A stretch of 64,000 bases of DNA from DDH964 sp963806685 (GCA_963806685.1 CAWDZB010000008.1:46259-110258); one strand, 5' to 3'. Numbered from the stretch's first letter, positions 1 through 8,098 are shown. A program made the numbers and translations. Notes: generated from the sequence alone by a model not told the origin.

Positions 1-482
1 AGGGCGGTGGTCAGATTGTCGGCCACCGGCGAAATGATGAAGGCCAGAAACCCGGTCAGCCAGAAGACCGTGCGCAGGGTAAAGCCCTTATTGACCAGCC
101 AGGAACGCAGGGCCCGGAAGGCATTGCGCTCTTCCAGGGCGTTGATGTAGGTCATCGCCGCGAGGAGGAACAGAAACAGCTCGCCATACTCGGTGAGATT
201 TCTGAGGATCGCCTCATGGGCGGCTGTCGGCTCGCCGATGGCCCGGTAGGCCAGGGCCACCAGGATCCAGATCAGCCCGGCGGCGACGATCACCGGCTTG
301 CTTTTGCGCAGATGGAGCTTCTCCTCGCAGATGACCAGGCCGTAGGCGGCAATGAAGAGCAGCAGGCCGAACAGGGCGTAGGGGGTGGTGGTGAGGTCCC
401 GGATGCCAGCCGCGCCTTCCTCGGCGAGAGCGGGGGTGGCGGCCAGGGCCAGCAGCAGGCCGGACAGAATGAACCTTTTCAT
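1..482 (-). CDS. nhaD: NhaD-type Na+/H+ antiporter, N-terminal part (cut by window edge)
   Basis: Reverse-strand frame open from an ATG at 480-482 to the window edge, about 160 codons of a longer gene. The protein starts with a signal-like hydrophobic stretch (MKRFILSGLLLALAATPALA). Membrane segments follow (YALFGLLLFIAAYGLVI; VIVAAGLIWILVALAY; ELFLFLLAAMTYINAL), then RNAFRALRSWLVNKGF and FWLTGFLAFIISPVADNLTTA. The last motif, with a polar ADNLTT stretch inside a membrane segment, is typical of NhaD/ArsB-superfamily ion transporters. Such proteins expel Na+ for H+ across the inner membrane. The C-terminal part is not visible, so catalytic residues there cannot be checked. The gene is divergent from the radical SAM-rnf operon and has a long, hairpin-rich leader. 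Another IT-superfamily anion transporter is possible but less likely. Confidence 0.8.
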   Translation of the reverse strand, partial: MKRFILSGLLLALAATPALAEEGAAGIRDLTTTPYALFGLLLFIAAYGLVICEEKLHLRKSKPVIVAAGLIWILVALAYRAIGEPTAAHEAILRNLTEYGELFLFLLAAMTYINALEERNAFRALRSWLVNKGFTLRTVFWLTGFLAFIISPVADNLTTA

Positions 483-519
483 GATCGTAATCTGCCTTTT
501 CGTTTTAGGGGGAGCAAAT

Positions 520-690
520 ATGAGGGAGAGCAGCCGCTTCGCCCGAAGGCTCGGCAAAGGTGCTTCGGGCTGATTCCAGGTAAGACCAGATCATGCCGCG
601 GTCGCCCGTGCCGCCCGAGATCCAGAAATTGGCGGTTCGGTCCTTGACCAGGGTCATATTTTCAGGCACGGGGTCCTGATAATATGCCGT
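520..690 (-). promoter_or_regulatory. Structured 5' leader of nhaD, candidate cis-regulatory RNA
   Basis: Upstream of nhaD and on its strand there are two perfect 8-bp complementary pairs: 605-612 with 665-672 (CCCGTGCC/GGCACGGG) and 541-548 with 563-570 (GCCCGAAG/CTTCGGGC). Smaller GACC/GGTC hairpins lie between and beside them. The second stem lies about 60 nt before the start codon, placed to influence translation or elongation. Reading frames here look unlike protein. The family is not recognised. A Na+- or pH-responsive leader would make sense for an antiporter gene, but that is inference. Confidence 0.35.
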
Positions 691-1390
691 TGAGATTAAA
701 AAACCGGAGATCGGATGAATCAGAAAGCCGCGTTCGTCCGCGGCGGTGCGGCATCCCCGGTTGCAACGCGAATGCCATGCCCCTGTCGCCGGGTTTGTCC
801 AGCCACCGGGAGCAACCCTCCGGTGGAGTTTCTGGAGGCCGGTCCAATCCAGAATCCTTGCCCGTCGGGCCTGGAATCGGCCGATAAACCGAGGCGTGGG
901 CTGCGGTAGATCTGCCAGTTGCCTAGTGACTTCCGAAAAAGCCGTTGGACGGGCGTGGCCCCCCCGGCGCTCACTCCGAATCGGCAAGCCTTAACGAGTC
1001 TGGCGCTCCAGGTGGGGAATTTGTATACAGTTCGCAGGCAGGCGCCCCCAATTGCCCCCGGCCATATTCTGGGTAATATCGCCCCAGTGTTGCCGATCGC
1101 GCCAGAGCCTGTCCTCCGCCGGGCCCGACCAAGGCAACTTCGAGCCAGGATTTGCCGGTCGCAGCAACGCCGGAAAACAGATTTTTCACCTGTAATTTCA
1201 ATGAAGTTGCAATCTTGATGCCAAGCCCTTCCGGCGAGGTCGGCGCACTCTGCCACTACCCCCGGCTACATCCGAAAAAGACCTATCCTTGGCGTACGTC
1301 TTGCTAGTATACGGGGTCCGCAAGCGGAAATGCCGACGGGTGGCGCCGAAACCGAATCCACCCCCATGCCCCGTCGAAGGAATTGAGCCC
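691..1390. other. Non-coding stretch between the nhaD leader and the radical SAM gene
   Basis: About 700 bases without a convincing gene. Short frames on both strands have atypical composition and no recognisable motif. A TTGTATACAGT sequence at 1021-1031 resembles half of the GntR operator seen at 52.88 and 62.80 kb, and AGTATAC occurs near 1303. I see no strong sigma-70 or sigma-54 promoter for the downstream operon, although one must lie here or in the leader. Confidence 0.4.
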
Positions 1391-2707
1391 ATGTCTGAAC
1401 CGAGCCAGACCGAGCACAAGGCCCTGCGCCGCTATCCATCCAAACTGTTCGTCGAGACGACCTCGCGCTGCAACCTGGGCTGCTTCATGTGCGTCAAGCA
1501 GACCGGGGGCGGCTGCATCGCCGAGGGCGACCTGAGCGAGATCCACTTTGCCGCCTTGGAACCGACCTTTCCGACCCTGGAGGCCCTGCTTCTAAACGGC
1601 GTCGGTGAGCCCCTGCTTCACCCGCGCCTGGAGGCCTTCGTCCGCCGGGCCAAGGAGCTGATGCCGGAAGAGAGCTGGGTCGGTTTCCAGTCCAACGGCC
1701 TGCTGCTCACCCCGGAGCGGGCCCTGGCCCTGGCCGAGGCCGGCCTCGACCGGATCTGCCTGTCGGTCGATGCCAGCACCCCGGAAATCTTCAGTCGGAT
1801 GCGCCAGGGGGGGGAGTTGCCGGCCATCGACAACGCCTTCGCCGCCCTTAAGCAGGCCAAGGAACAAAGCGGCCGCAGCGATCTCCAGGTCGGGGCCGAG
1901 GTGGTAGTTATGCGTGACAACCTCTCCGGCCTGCCTGCGACCCTGGAATGGGCGGCCCAGCGCGGCGCCAGCTTCGCCATCGTAACCCACATCCTCCCCT
2001 ACGACCAGGACCACGCCGGCCAGGGGGCCTACATCCCCTGCACCGACGCCGCCATCGCCCATTTCCAGGAGTGGCAGGCCCGCGCCCGCAAGGAGGGGGT
2101 GGCATTGGAGCGCTACTTCGAGGTGCTGTTCAAGTTCTCCAAGAACCCCGAGGAACAGCAGATCGTTGCTTTCGTCGAGCGGATGAAGGCGGCCGCCGCC
2201 GAAAAGGAGCTTTTTCTCGATCTCTCCAAGCTCTTCTCCATGGATACCGGCTGGCTCGCCCACGTCGAGGAGATCTTCGCCCAAGCCCGCCGGGTCGCCG
2301 AGCGGAACGGCCTCGACCTGCAGCTGCCCAAGGTGGTGCCCCAGGAAGACCGGCTCTGCCATTTCGTCGAGGACGGCGGGGCCTTCGTCTCCTGGCAGGG
2401 GGAGATTCACCCCTGCTACTTCCTCTGGCACCGCTACCACTGCTTCGCCAGCGGCTGGCAGCAGCCGGTCAAACCCAAAGTCTTCGGCCACCTCGACCAG
2501 GCCGATATCCTGGCGATCTGGAACGATCCGGCCTTCTGCGGCTTCCGCCGCAACGTCATTGGGTACGATTACCCCTACTGCATCAACTGCCGGCTTGCCC
2601 CCTGCGACTACGTCCAGACCGAGGCGTTCGAGCAGGACTGTCACGTCAAGGGGGAGCCGTGTGGCAGCTGCCTGTGGTGCATGGGGCTTTACCAGTGTCT
2701 GCGATGA
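1391..2707 (+). CDS. Radical SAM/SPASM-type protein, putative metalloenzyme maturase
   Basis: 438 aa. The SAM-binding [4Fe-4S] motif is CNLGCFMC (Cys27, Cys31, Cys34). It is followed by a GVGEPLLHP segment resembling the 'GGEP' motif of radical SAM barrels. The C-terminal third is cysteine-rich: a Cys in the HPCYF segment, then CINC, a Cys in LAPCDY, one in QDCHV, and CGSCLWC close to the end. This is a SPASM-like auxiliary cluster region. The length and ending fit the family described as 'radical SAM/SPASM putative metalloenzyme maturase', but the substrate is unknown. The frame opens at 1289; I chose the ATG at 1391 because AAGGAATTGAG precedes it and homology-like sequence begins there. 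The stop is 12 bases before rnfA, so it is probably the first gene of the rnf operon and may help mature Rnf or a partner enzyme (inference). Confidence 0.8.
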   Translation: MSEPSQTEHKALRRYPSKLFVETTSRCNLGCFMCVKQTGGGCIAEGDLSEIHFAALEPTFPTLEALLLNGVGEPLLHPRLEAFVRRAKELMPEESWVGFQSNGLLLTPERALALAEAGLDRICLSVDASTPEIFSRMRQGGELPAIDNAFAALKQAKEQSGRSDLQVGAEVVVMRDNLSGLPATLEWAAQRGASFAIVTHILPYDQDHAGQGAYIPCTDAAIAHFQEWQARARKEGVALERYFEVLFKFSKNPEEQQIVAFVERMKAAAAEKELFLDLSKLFSMDTGWLAHVEEIFAQARRVAERNGLDLQLPKVVPQEDRLCHFVEDGGAFVSWQGEIHPCYFLWHRYHCFASGWQQPVKPKVFGHLDQADILAIWNDPAFCGFRRNVIGYDYPYCINCRLAPCDYVQTEAFEQDCHVKGEPCGSCLWCMGLYQCLR

Positions 2708-2719
2708 AAGAGATCCGCC

Positions 2720-3301
2720 ATGCTTGAACTGCTTTTGATCCTGATCAGCTCGATCTTCGTGAACAACTTCGTGCTGTCGCGCTTTTTGGGCATCTGTCCG
2801 TTTCTGGGGGTGTCGAAGAAGGTGGAGACGGCCCTCGGCATGGGGATGGCGGTGACCTTCGTCATGACCATCGCCGCGGTGGTGACCTGGTTCGTCCAGT
2901 ATTTCGTCCTCATTCCCTTCGGCATCGAGTATTTGCAGACCATCGCCTTCATCCTGATCATCGCCTCGTTGGTGCAGCTGGTGGAGATGATCATCCAGAA
3001 GGCGAGCCCGGTCCTCTACCAGTCACTGGGGATTTTCCTGCCGCTGATCACCACCAACTGCGCGGTCTTGGGGCTGGCGGTTTTGAACATCCAGAAAGGC
3101 TACAACTTTTTGGAGAGCGTGATCTTCGCCCTCGGCGCGGCGCTCGGCTTCACCCTGGCGATGGTGCTGTTCGCCGGGCTGCGCGAGCGGCTCGACCTGG
3201 CGCCGGTGCCGAAGAGCTTTCGCGGCACCGCCATCGCCCTGGTGACGGCGGGACTCTTGTCGCTGGCCTTCATGGGCTTTGCCGGGCTGGTCAAAGGATA
3301 A
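2720..3301 (+). CDS. rnfA: Rnf electron transport complex, membrane subunit RnfA
   Basis: 193 aa, the usual RnfA length, with six hydrophobic segments. The start (MLELLLILISSIFVNNFVLS) and the FLGICPFLGVSKK segment are hallmarks of RnfA/NqrE. ITTNCAVLGLAVLN carries the conserved NC pair that, with RnfE, binds an intramembrane [2Fe-2S] cluster in this family. The complex moves electrons between ferredoxin and NAD+ while pumping Na+ or H+ across the inner membrane. The gene follows the radical SAM gene by 12 bases and precedes rnfB. Confidence 0.95.
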   Translation: MLELLLILISSIFVNNFVLSRFLGICPFLGVSKKVETALGMGMAVTFVMTIAAVVTWFVQYFVLIPFGIEYLQTIAFILIIASLVQLVEMIIQKASPVLYQSLGIFLPLITTNCAVLGLAVLNIQKGYNFLESVIFALGAALGFTLAMVLFAGLRERLDLAPVPKSFRGTAIALVTAGLLSLAFMGFAGLVKG

Positions 3302-3388
3302 ACCTAAGGAACAAGGAGAAAGGTACAAGATCCAAGGTTTTGGCCTTGAACCTTGTCCCTTGAACCTCGTTTTTCGGAGAAAAACACC
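3302..3388. repeat. AAGG/CCTT-rich imperfect palindromic spacer in the rnf operon
   Basis: The 87-base spacer between rnfA and rnfB is built of AAGG and ACAAGG words, then CCTTG and ACCTTG words. It can fold into an imperfect stem: arms roughly 3325-3340 and 3346-3360 around TTTTGG. A related AAGG-rich, TTTTTCGGA-ending spacer lies between rnfB and rnfC at 4238-4304. It resembles the short intergenic palindromes common in this bacterial group. Its function is unknown; it may stabilise or process the polycistronic mRNA. Confidence 0.45.
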
Positions 3389-4237
3389 ATGCTTGCATCG
3401 ATCCTCAGTCTGGGCGGCATCGGCCTGCTCGCGGCGCTGGCCCTCGGGGCGGCGGCGAAGAAGTTCGCGGTGGAAGTCGACCCGCGGGAGCTGGCGCTGC
3501 TCGAGGTCCTCTCCGGGGCCAACTGCGGGGCCTGCGGCTATCCGGGCTGCTCCGCCTACGCCAAGGCGGTGGCGACCGGGGAAGCGGCACCCACCCTGTG
3601 CACCCCGGGTGGGGCGGCAACCTTGGAGCAAATCGCCCACATCATGGGGGTCGAGGCCACCGCCGCCGAGCCGCAGATCGCCGTGGTGCTCTGCCAGGGG
3701 GACAATGCCAAGGCCAAGAGCAAGTACCACTACCTCGGCATTGCCGACTGCAACGCCGCGCAGAAGCTCGCCGACGGTCCCAAGACCTGCCCCGGCGGCT
3801 GCCTGGGGCTGGGGACCTGCGCCCGGGTCTGCCCCTTCGGCGCCATCGAGATGACCGCGGAAGGGCTGGCGGTGATCAGCCGCGAGAAGTGCACCGGCTG
3901 CAAGAAGTGCATCCCGGCCTGCCCGCGGCAGGTGATCGCCATGACCCCGCTGGCGGCCACCGTCCACGTGCTGTGCAACAGCCGCGACAAGGGGGCGGCG
4001 GTGCGCAAGTACTGCCAGATCGGCTGCATCGCCTGCCAGATCTGCGTCAAGACCGCCCCCGAAGCCTACGTCATCGAGCAGAACCTGGCGCGAACGGTCT
4101 ATCCCCAGCCCGACGGGGCCGAAGCCGCGGTGGCCAAGTGCCCGACCAAGTGCATCCGCGACTTCGCCGAGGGCTATCCCGAGGGGAGCCGCTTCGCGGT
4201 GCCGACCTGCCACGTCGAACCGAGCACGGCGGCGTAG
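3389..4237 (+). CDS. rnfB: Rnf complex iron-sulfur subunit RnfB
   Basis: 282 aa. A single N-terminal membrane segment (about residues 3-22) is followed by a 4Fe4S domain with Cys46, Cys49, Cys54 and Cys71 (CGACGYPGC). Then come ferredoxin-type clusters: CPGGCLGLGTCARVCP, CTGCKKCIPACP, and a third cysteine group CQIGCIACQIC. This matches RnfB, which receives electrons from ferredoxin at the cytoplasmic face and passes them into the complex. The frame is open from 3353; the ATG at 3389 is preferred because GGAGAAAAACACC precedes it and the membrane anchor then starts the protein. It is the second Rnf subunit gene, in the typical order A-B-C-D-G-E. Confidence 0.95.
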   Translation: MLASILSLGGIGLLAALALGAAAKKFAVEVDPRELALLEVLSGANCGACGYPGCSAYAKAVATGEAAPTLCTPGGAATLEQIAHIMGVEATAAEPQIAVVLCQGDNAKAKSKYHYLGIADCNAAQKLADGPKTCPGGCLGLGTCARVCPFGAIEMTAEGLAVISREKCTGCKKCIPACPRQVIAMTPLAATVHVLCNSRDKGAAVRKYCQIGCIACQICVKTAPEAYVIEQNLARTVYPQPDGAEAAVAKCPTKCIRDFAEGYPEGSRFAVPTCHVEPSTAA

Positions 4238-4304
4238 GACAACCAAGGAACTCCTCGACCAAGGCAAGGCGACCCTTTGACTTTGGCTTTTTCGGATTGA
4301 GCTG

Positions 4305-5621
4305 ATGAAACTCAAGAGCTTCCCCGGCGGGCTGCATCCGCCGGACCACAAGAAATGGACGGAGCACCTGGCGATCGCCGACTGCCCGCTGCCGGCGGAG
4401 CTGGTGATCCCCCTCTCCCAGCACATCGGGGCGCCGGCCGAGGCCTGCGTGACGGTCGGGCAGGCGGTGAAGAAGGGGGAGGTGGTCGGCACCGCCAAGG
4501 GCTTCGTCTCGGTGCCGGTGCACGCCTCCACGTCGGGGGAGGTGGTGGCGGTGGAGCCGCGGATGCATCCCTCCGGGCGGGCGCTGCCGGCGGTGGTGAT
4601 CCGCCCCGACGGCGCCGACGCCTGGCTTGAGGGCTTGGCCGGGGCCGACCCGGCAAAGCTCGACGCTGACGCTTTGCGCGAAAAAATCCGCGACGCCGGC
4701 ATCGTCGGGCTGGGCGGGGCGACCTTTCCCACCCACGTCAAGCTCAATCCCCCCGAGGGCAAGAGCATCGATACCCTGATCCTCAACGGTGTCGAGTGCG
4801 AGCCCTACCTGACCGCCGACCACCGGCTGATGCTGGAGGAGCCGCAGCGCATCTTAGGCGGCATCGCCATCCTGCAAAAAATCCTCGGCGTGGAGCGGAC
4901 CCTGCTCGGCATCGAGGCCAACAAGCCCGACGCCATCGCCGGCATGACAAAAGCCTGTGCCGGAACCGGCATCGAGGTGGTGGCGCTGGCGGTCAAGTAC
5001 CCGCAGGGGGCGGAGAAGCAGCTGATCCTCGCCACCACCGGCCGCGAGGTCCCCAGCGGCGGGCTGCCGATGGACGTCGGCGTAGTGGTGCAGAACGTCG
5101 GCACCTGCGCCGCGGTGGCCGACGCGGTGCGGCGCGGCCAGCCGCTGATCGAGCGCATCGCCACCGTCTCCGGTCCGGCCCTGGTCCATCCGCAGAACCT
5201 GCGGGTGCGCATCGGTACGCCGCTCTCCCACCTGGTCGCGGCCTGCGGCGGGACCAAGGCCCCCCCGGCCAAGATCATCCTCGGCGGGCCGATGATGGGC
5301 GCCGCCCAGTTGGGCCTCGAGGCCCCGGTCACCCGCGGCACCTCGGGGCTGCTCCTGTTCGGCCCCGGCCAGTTCCCGCAGGCGTCGGAGGGGCCCTGCA
5401 TCCGCTGCGGACGCTGCGTGCGGGTCTGCCCGGCGCACATCCTGCCGACCACTATCGCCGCCTTCGCCCGCCTGGATCTGTTCGACGAGGCCGAGGCCTT
5501 CGATGCCATGGACTGCATCGAGTGCGGCTGCTGCACCTACACCTGCCCGGCGGCCATCCCGCTGGTGCAGGCGATCCGCCAGGCCAAGGGGGCGATCCTG
5601 GCCAAGCGCAGAAAGGTCTGA
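4305..5621 (+). CDS. rnfC: Rnf complex NADH-binding subunit RnfC
   Basis: 438 aa, within the RnfC range and without the long C-terminal repeats of enterobacterial RsxC. It starts MKLKSFPGGLHPPDHK, a typical RnfC opening. A central GGATFPTHVKL and ECEPYLTADHRLML match the Complex I 51-kDa-like FMN/NADH domain. Two ferredoxin motifs near the C-terminus, CIRCGRCVRVCP and CIECGCCTYTCP, hold two [4Fe-4S] clusters. In this complex RnfC reduces NAD+ (or oxidises NADH) on the cytoplasmic side. The preceding gap of 67 bases holds an AAGG-rich spacer. The stop overlaps nothing; rnfD starts two bases later. Confidence 0.95.
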   Translation: MKLKSFPGGLHPPDHKKWTEHLAIADCPLPAELVIPLSQHIGAPAEACVTVGQAVKKGEVVGTAKGFVSVPVHASTSGEVVAVEPRMHPSGRALPAVVIRPDGADAWLEGLAGADPAKLDADALREKIRDAGIVGLGGATFPTHVKLNPPEGKSIDTLILNGVECEPYLTADHRLMLEEPQRILGGIAILQKILGVERTLLGIEANKPDAIAGMTKACAGTGIEVVALAVKYPQGAEKQLILATTGREVPSGGLPMDVGVVVQNVGTCAAVADAVRRGQPLIERIATVSGPALVHPQNLRVRIGTPLSHLVAACGGTKAPPAKIILGGPMMGAAQLGLEAPVTRGTSGLLLFGPGQFPQASEGPCIRCGRCVRVCPAHILPTTIAAFARLDLFDEAEAFDAMDCIECGCCTYTCPAAIPLVQAIRQAKGAILAKRRKV

Positions 5622-5622
5622 C

Positions 5623-6621
5623 GTGGAAAGCCAGCTCTACCTCTCCAGCTCCCCCCATGCCCACAGCGGGGTGACCACCGACAAGGTGATGCGCGACGTG
5701 ATCCTCGCGCTGTTGCCCGCCTGCGCCGTCTCGGTCTATCTCTTCGGCCTGCGGGCCCTGCTGATCCTGGTATTGTGCACCGCCGGCTGTCTGGCGGCCG
5801 AGGCGCTCTGCTGCAAGGGGCTGCAGCGGCCCTTGACCCTGGCCGACGGCAGCGCCGCGGTGACCGGCATCCTGCTGGCCATGAACCTGCCGCCGTCGGT
5901 CCCCTGGTGGCTGGCGCTGGTCGGCGCGGTGGTGGCCATCGCCATCGGCAAGCAGGTCTACGGCGGGCTCGGCTACAACCTGTTCAACCCGGCGCTGGTC
6001 GCCCGGGTGGTACTGCTGATCTCCTTCCCGGTGCAGATGACCCGCTGGAGCGCCCCGGCCCCCCTGGGCTCGGGGCTCGACGCGGTGACCAGCGCCACCC
6101 CCCTGGGGCTGGCCAAGGAGGCGGTGATGCTCCACGGCAAGCTCCCCGCCGATCTGCAGACCGGCGTCGGCAGCTACCTGCTCGGCAACATGGCCGGCTC
6201 CCTCGGCGAGGTCTCGGCCGTGGCGTTGCTTCTCGGCGCCGCCTACCTCTTCTGGCGGAAAGTCTTGACCTGGCACATCCCCATTAGCTACCTCGGCACG
6301 GTGCTGGTCCTCTCCGGGCTGTTCTGGCTGGTCGACCCGAGCCGCTACCCGGGTCCCCTGTTCCAGCTCGCCACCGGCGGCCTGATCCTCGGCGCCTTCT
6401 TCATGGCCACCGACATGGTCACCTCGCCGGTGACCACCCGGGGGATGCTGGTCTTCGGCGCCGGCTGCGGCCTGATCACGGTCTTGATCCGCCTGTTCGG
6501 CGGCTATCCCGAAGGGGTCTCCTTCGCCATCTTGCTGATGAACGCGGCGACCCCGCTCATCGACCGCTTCACCCGGCCGCAGAAATTCGGCCAGGTCGTC
6601 GCCGCCGGGAGGGAGGCATGA
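5623..6621 (+). CDS. rnfD: Rnf complex membrane subunit RnfD
   Basis: 332 aa membrane protein of the NqrB/RnfD family. DAVTSATPLG is the motif whose threonine carries covalent FMN. Hydrophobic helices fill the rest, ending with GCGLITVLIRLFGGYPEGVSFAILLMNA-type sequence and the conserved NAATPLIDRFTRP tail. I start it at the GTG at 5623, one base after the rnfC stop and preceded by AAAGG. Upstream in-frame codons would lie inside rnfC. The 3' end overlaps rnfG by four bases (ATGA), pointing to translational coupling. Confidence 0.93.
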   Translation: MESQLYLSSSPHAHSGVTTDKVMRDVILALLPACAVSVYLFGLRALLILVLCTAGCLAAEALCCKGLQRPLTLADGSAAVTGILLAMNLPPSVPWWLALVGAVVAIAIGKQVYGGLGYNLFNPALVARVVLLISFPVQMTRWSAPAPLGSGLDAVTSATPLGLAKEAVMLHGKLPADLQTGVGSYLLGNMAGSLGEVSAVALLLGAAYLFWRKVLTWHIPISYLGTVLVLSGLFWLVDPSRYPGPLFQLATGGLILGAFFMATDMVTSPVTTRGMLVFGAGCGLITVLIRLFGGYPEGVSFAILLMNAATPLIDRFTRPQKFGQVVAAGREA

Positions 6622-7238
6622 AAGAGATCCTTCGCCTGGTCGTGGCTCTGACCGCCATCGCCGTCGGCGCCGCCCTGATCCTGTCGCTGGTGGAGAGCGC
6701 CACCCGCGCGCCGATCGCCGAGCAGCGCCGGCTGCAGATGGTCAAGGCGCTCAAGGCGGTGCTGCCCGAGATCGACAACCAGCCCGACAGCGACAGCGTG
6801 ACCTTGAGCGCCGGCACCAACGCCAAGGGCAAGCCGCTTGAGCGCACCTTCTACCGCGGCCGGCGGGGAAGCGCGCTGGTCGGGGTCGCCTTCAAGGTGA
6901 TCGCTCCCGACGGCTACAGCGGCAACATCGAAATCATGGCCGGCGTCGACCCGGCAGGGACGGTGACCGGCGTCGAGATCCTCACCAACGGCGAGACCCC
7001 GGGGCTCGGGGCGCGCATCAGCGAGCCCGCCTTCAAGGGGCAGTTCGCCGGCAAGAGCCTCGACAACGCCGACTGGCGGGTGAAGAAGGATGGCGGCAGT
7101 TTTGACCAGATCACCGGCGCCACCATCTCGCCGCGAGCGGTGGTCAAGGCCCTCAAGGGGGGGCTGGAGTTCTTCAAACAGCACCGCGACGAAATCGTCA
7201 ACGCCCCCGCACCCGCCCCCAAGGAGCAGACGCCATGA
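6618..7238 (+). CDS. rnfG: Rnf complex FMN-binding subunit RnfG
   Basis: 206 aa. An N-terminal membrane anchor (VVALTAIAVGAALILSLV) precedes a periplasmic FMN-binding domain. QITGATISPRAVV near residue 160 is the motif in which a threonine holds FMN by a phosphoester bond. ILTNGETPGLGARISEP is also typical. It takes part in electron transfer on the outer face of the membrane. It overlaps both neighbours by four bases (ATGA at each end), so the rnfD-rnfG-rnfE part is tightly coupled. Confidence 0.95.
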   Translation: MKEILRLVVALTAIAVGAALILSLVESATRAPIAEQRRLQMVKALKAVLPEIDNQPDSDSVTLSAGTNAKGKPLERTFYRGRRGSALVGVAFKVIAPDGYSGNIEIMAGVDPAGTVTGVEILTNGETPGLGARISEPAFKGQFAGKSLDNADWRVKKDGGSFDQITGATISPRAVVKALKGGLEFFKQHRDEIVNAPAPAPKEQTP

Positions 7239-7828
7239 ACCTGGTCCACGACTTCGCCAAAGGCCTGTGGCGGGAGAACCCGACCTTCAAGCTGGTGCTG
7301 GGCATGTGCCCGACCCTGGCGGTGACCACCAGCGCCATCAACGGCATCGGCATGGGGCTGGCCACCACCTTCGTGCTGGTCGGCTCCAACCTGGCGATCT
7401 CCGCCATGCGCCGGGTGATTCCCGACAAGGTGCGCATCCCCATCTATATCGTGCTGATCGCCTCCTTCGTCACCGTCGTCCAGCTGTGCATGGAGGCCTA
7501 CGTCTACGACCTCTTCAAGGCGCTGGGCATCTTCATCCCGCTGATCGTCGTCAACTGCATCATCCTGGGGCGCGCCGAGGCCTTTGCCGGCAAGAACGCC
7601 ATCCTGCCCTCTCTGGCCGACGGCCTGGGAATGGGGCTGGGCTTCACCCTGGCGCTGTTCGTGCTCGGCTCGGTGCGCGAACTGTTCGGCACCGGCGCCC
7701 TGCTCGGCCACTCCCTGTTCGGCGCCGCCTACCCCCCCTTCCTGCTGCTGATCCTCCCCCCCGGCGCCTTCATCGCCCTGGGCCTGCTGCTCGCCCTGAT
7801 GAACCGCATCGAGGCCCGCCGCTCCTGA
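7235..7828 (+). CDS. rnfE: Rnf complex membrane subunit RnfE
   Basis: 197 aa. It starts MNLVHDFAKGLWRENPTFKL, the standard RnfE/NqrD opening, followed by LGMCPTLAVTTSA, with a conserved cysteine, and IVVNCIILGRAEAFA, with the second. These cysteines pair with those of RnfA around an intramembrane iron-sulfur cluster. Six hydrophobic segments. It is the last gene of the operon, followed by a perfect 10-bp hairpin eight bases past the stop codon. Confidence 0.95.
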   Translation: MNLVHDFAKGLWRENPTFKLVLGMCPTLAVTTSAINGIGMGLATTFVLVGSNLAISAMRRVIPDKVRIPIYIVLIASFVTVVQLCMEAYVYDLFKALGIFIPLIVVNCIILGRAEAFAGKNAILPSLADGLGMGLGFTLALFVLGSVRELFGTGALLGHSLFGAAYPPFLLLILPPGAFIALGLLLALMNRIEARRS

Positions 7829-7835
7829 GCCTTCC

Positions 7836-7865
7836 CCCTCCCGGCACCGCCAGGGGCCGGGAGGG
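7836..7865 (+). terminator. Hairpin after rnfE
   Basis: Perfect 10-bp stem: arms 7836-7845 (CCCTCCCGGC) and 7856-7865 (GCCGGGAGGG) around a 10-base loop. It lies just past the rnfE stop. There is no T-run after it, so it may be a weak terminator or an mRNA 3'-end stabiliser. Confidence 0.55.
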
Positions 7866-8016
7866 CATTCTGGATAACCTCGACCAGAATCCCGAAAGTG
7901 CCGCCGCCAGGCATCCTCTCCCGTAGAGCCTCATCCGGCAACGGGCCACCGATCCCGACCGGGAAACTCCAGGTCCAGTCGCTAACCCTCGCCATGGCAA
8001 GTCCTCCGAGGCAAAT

Positions 8017-8031
8017 TGCCCCGACGGGGCA
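8017..8031. promoter_or_regulatory. Palindrome upstream of the sigma-54 promoter, candidate enhancer site
   Basis: TGCCCC-GAC-GGGGCA is a perfect inverted repeat about 50 bases upstream of the -24 element of the sigma-54 promoter. A second palindrome, CAAGCGCTTG, lies at 8055-8064. Enhancer-binding activators of sigma-54 bind sites of this kind. No activator gene lies next to it, so the assignment is inference. Confidence 0.35.
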
Positions 8032-8081
8032 GATTGCCCCAGGCGCTTGGCAAGCAAGCGCTTGTTTTTGCAGGTTTTTTG

Positions 8082-8098
8082 TTGGCACACCGCTTGCC
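8082..8098 (+). promoter_or_regulatory. Sigma-54 (RpoN) promoter of the ABC export operon
   Basis: TTGGCACACCGCTTGCC matches the -24/-12 consensus TGGCAC-R-N4-TTGC at every key position. GG at 8084-8085 and GC at 8096-8097 are ten bases apart. Expected transcription start is near 8109, about 74 bases before the ATG of the ATPase gene. Confidence 0.8.

Noticed and set aside
505..987. 160-residue reading frame on the minus strand before nhaD
   Set aside because: No recognisable motif, odd composition, and it overlaps other frames of similar quality. The region folds well as RNA, so I read it as leader and spacer.
1021..1031. Third GntR operator before the radical SAM-rnf operon
   Set aside because: Only one half of TTGTATACAGTATAC is present; the second half has three mismatches. 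Too weak to call.
3023..4786. 587-residue frame antisense to rnfA-rnfC
   Set aside because: It is the shadow of GC-rich coding sequence; the Rnf proteins on the other strand are unmistakable.
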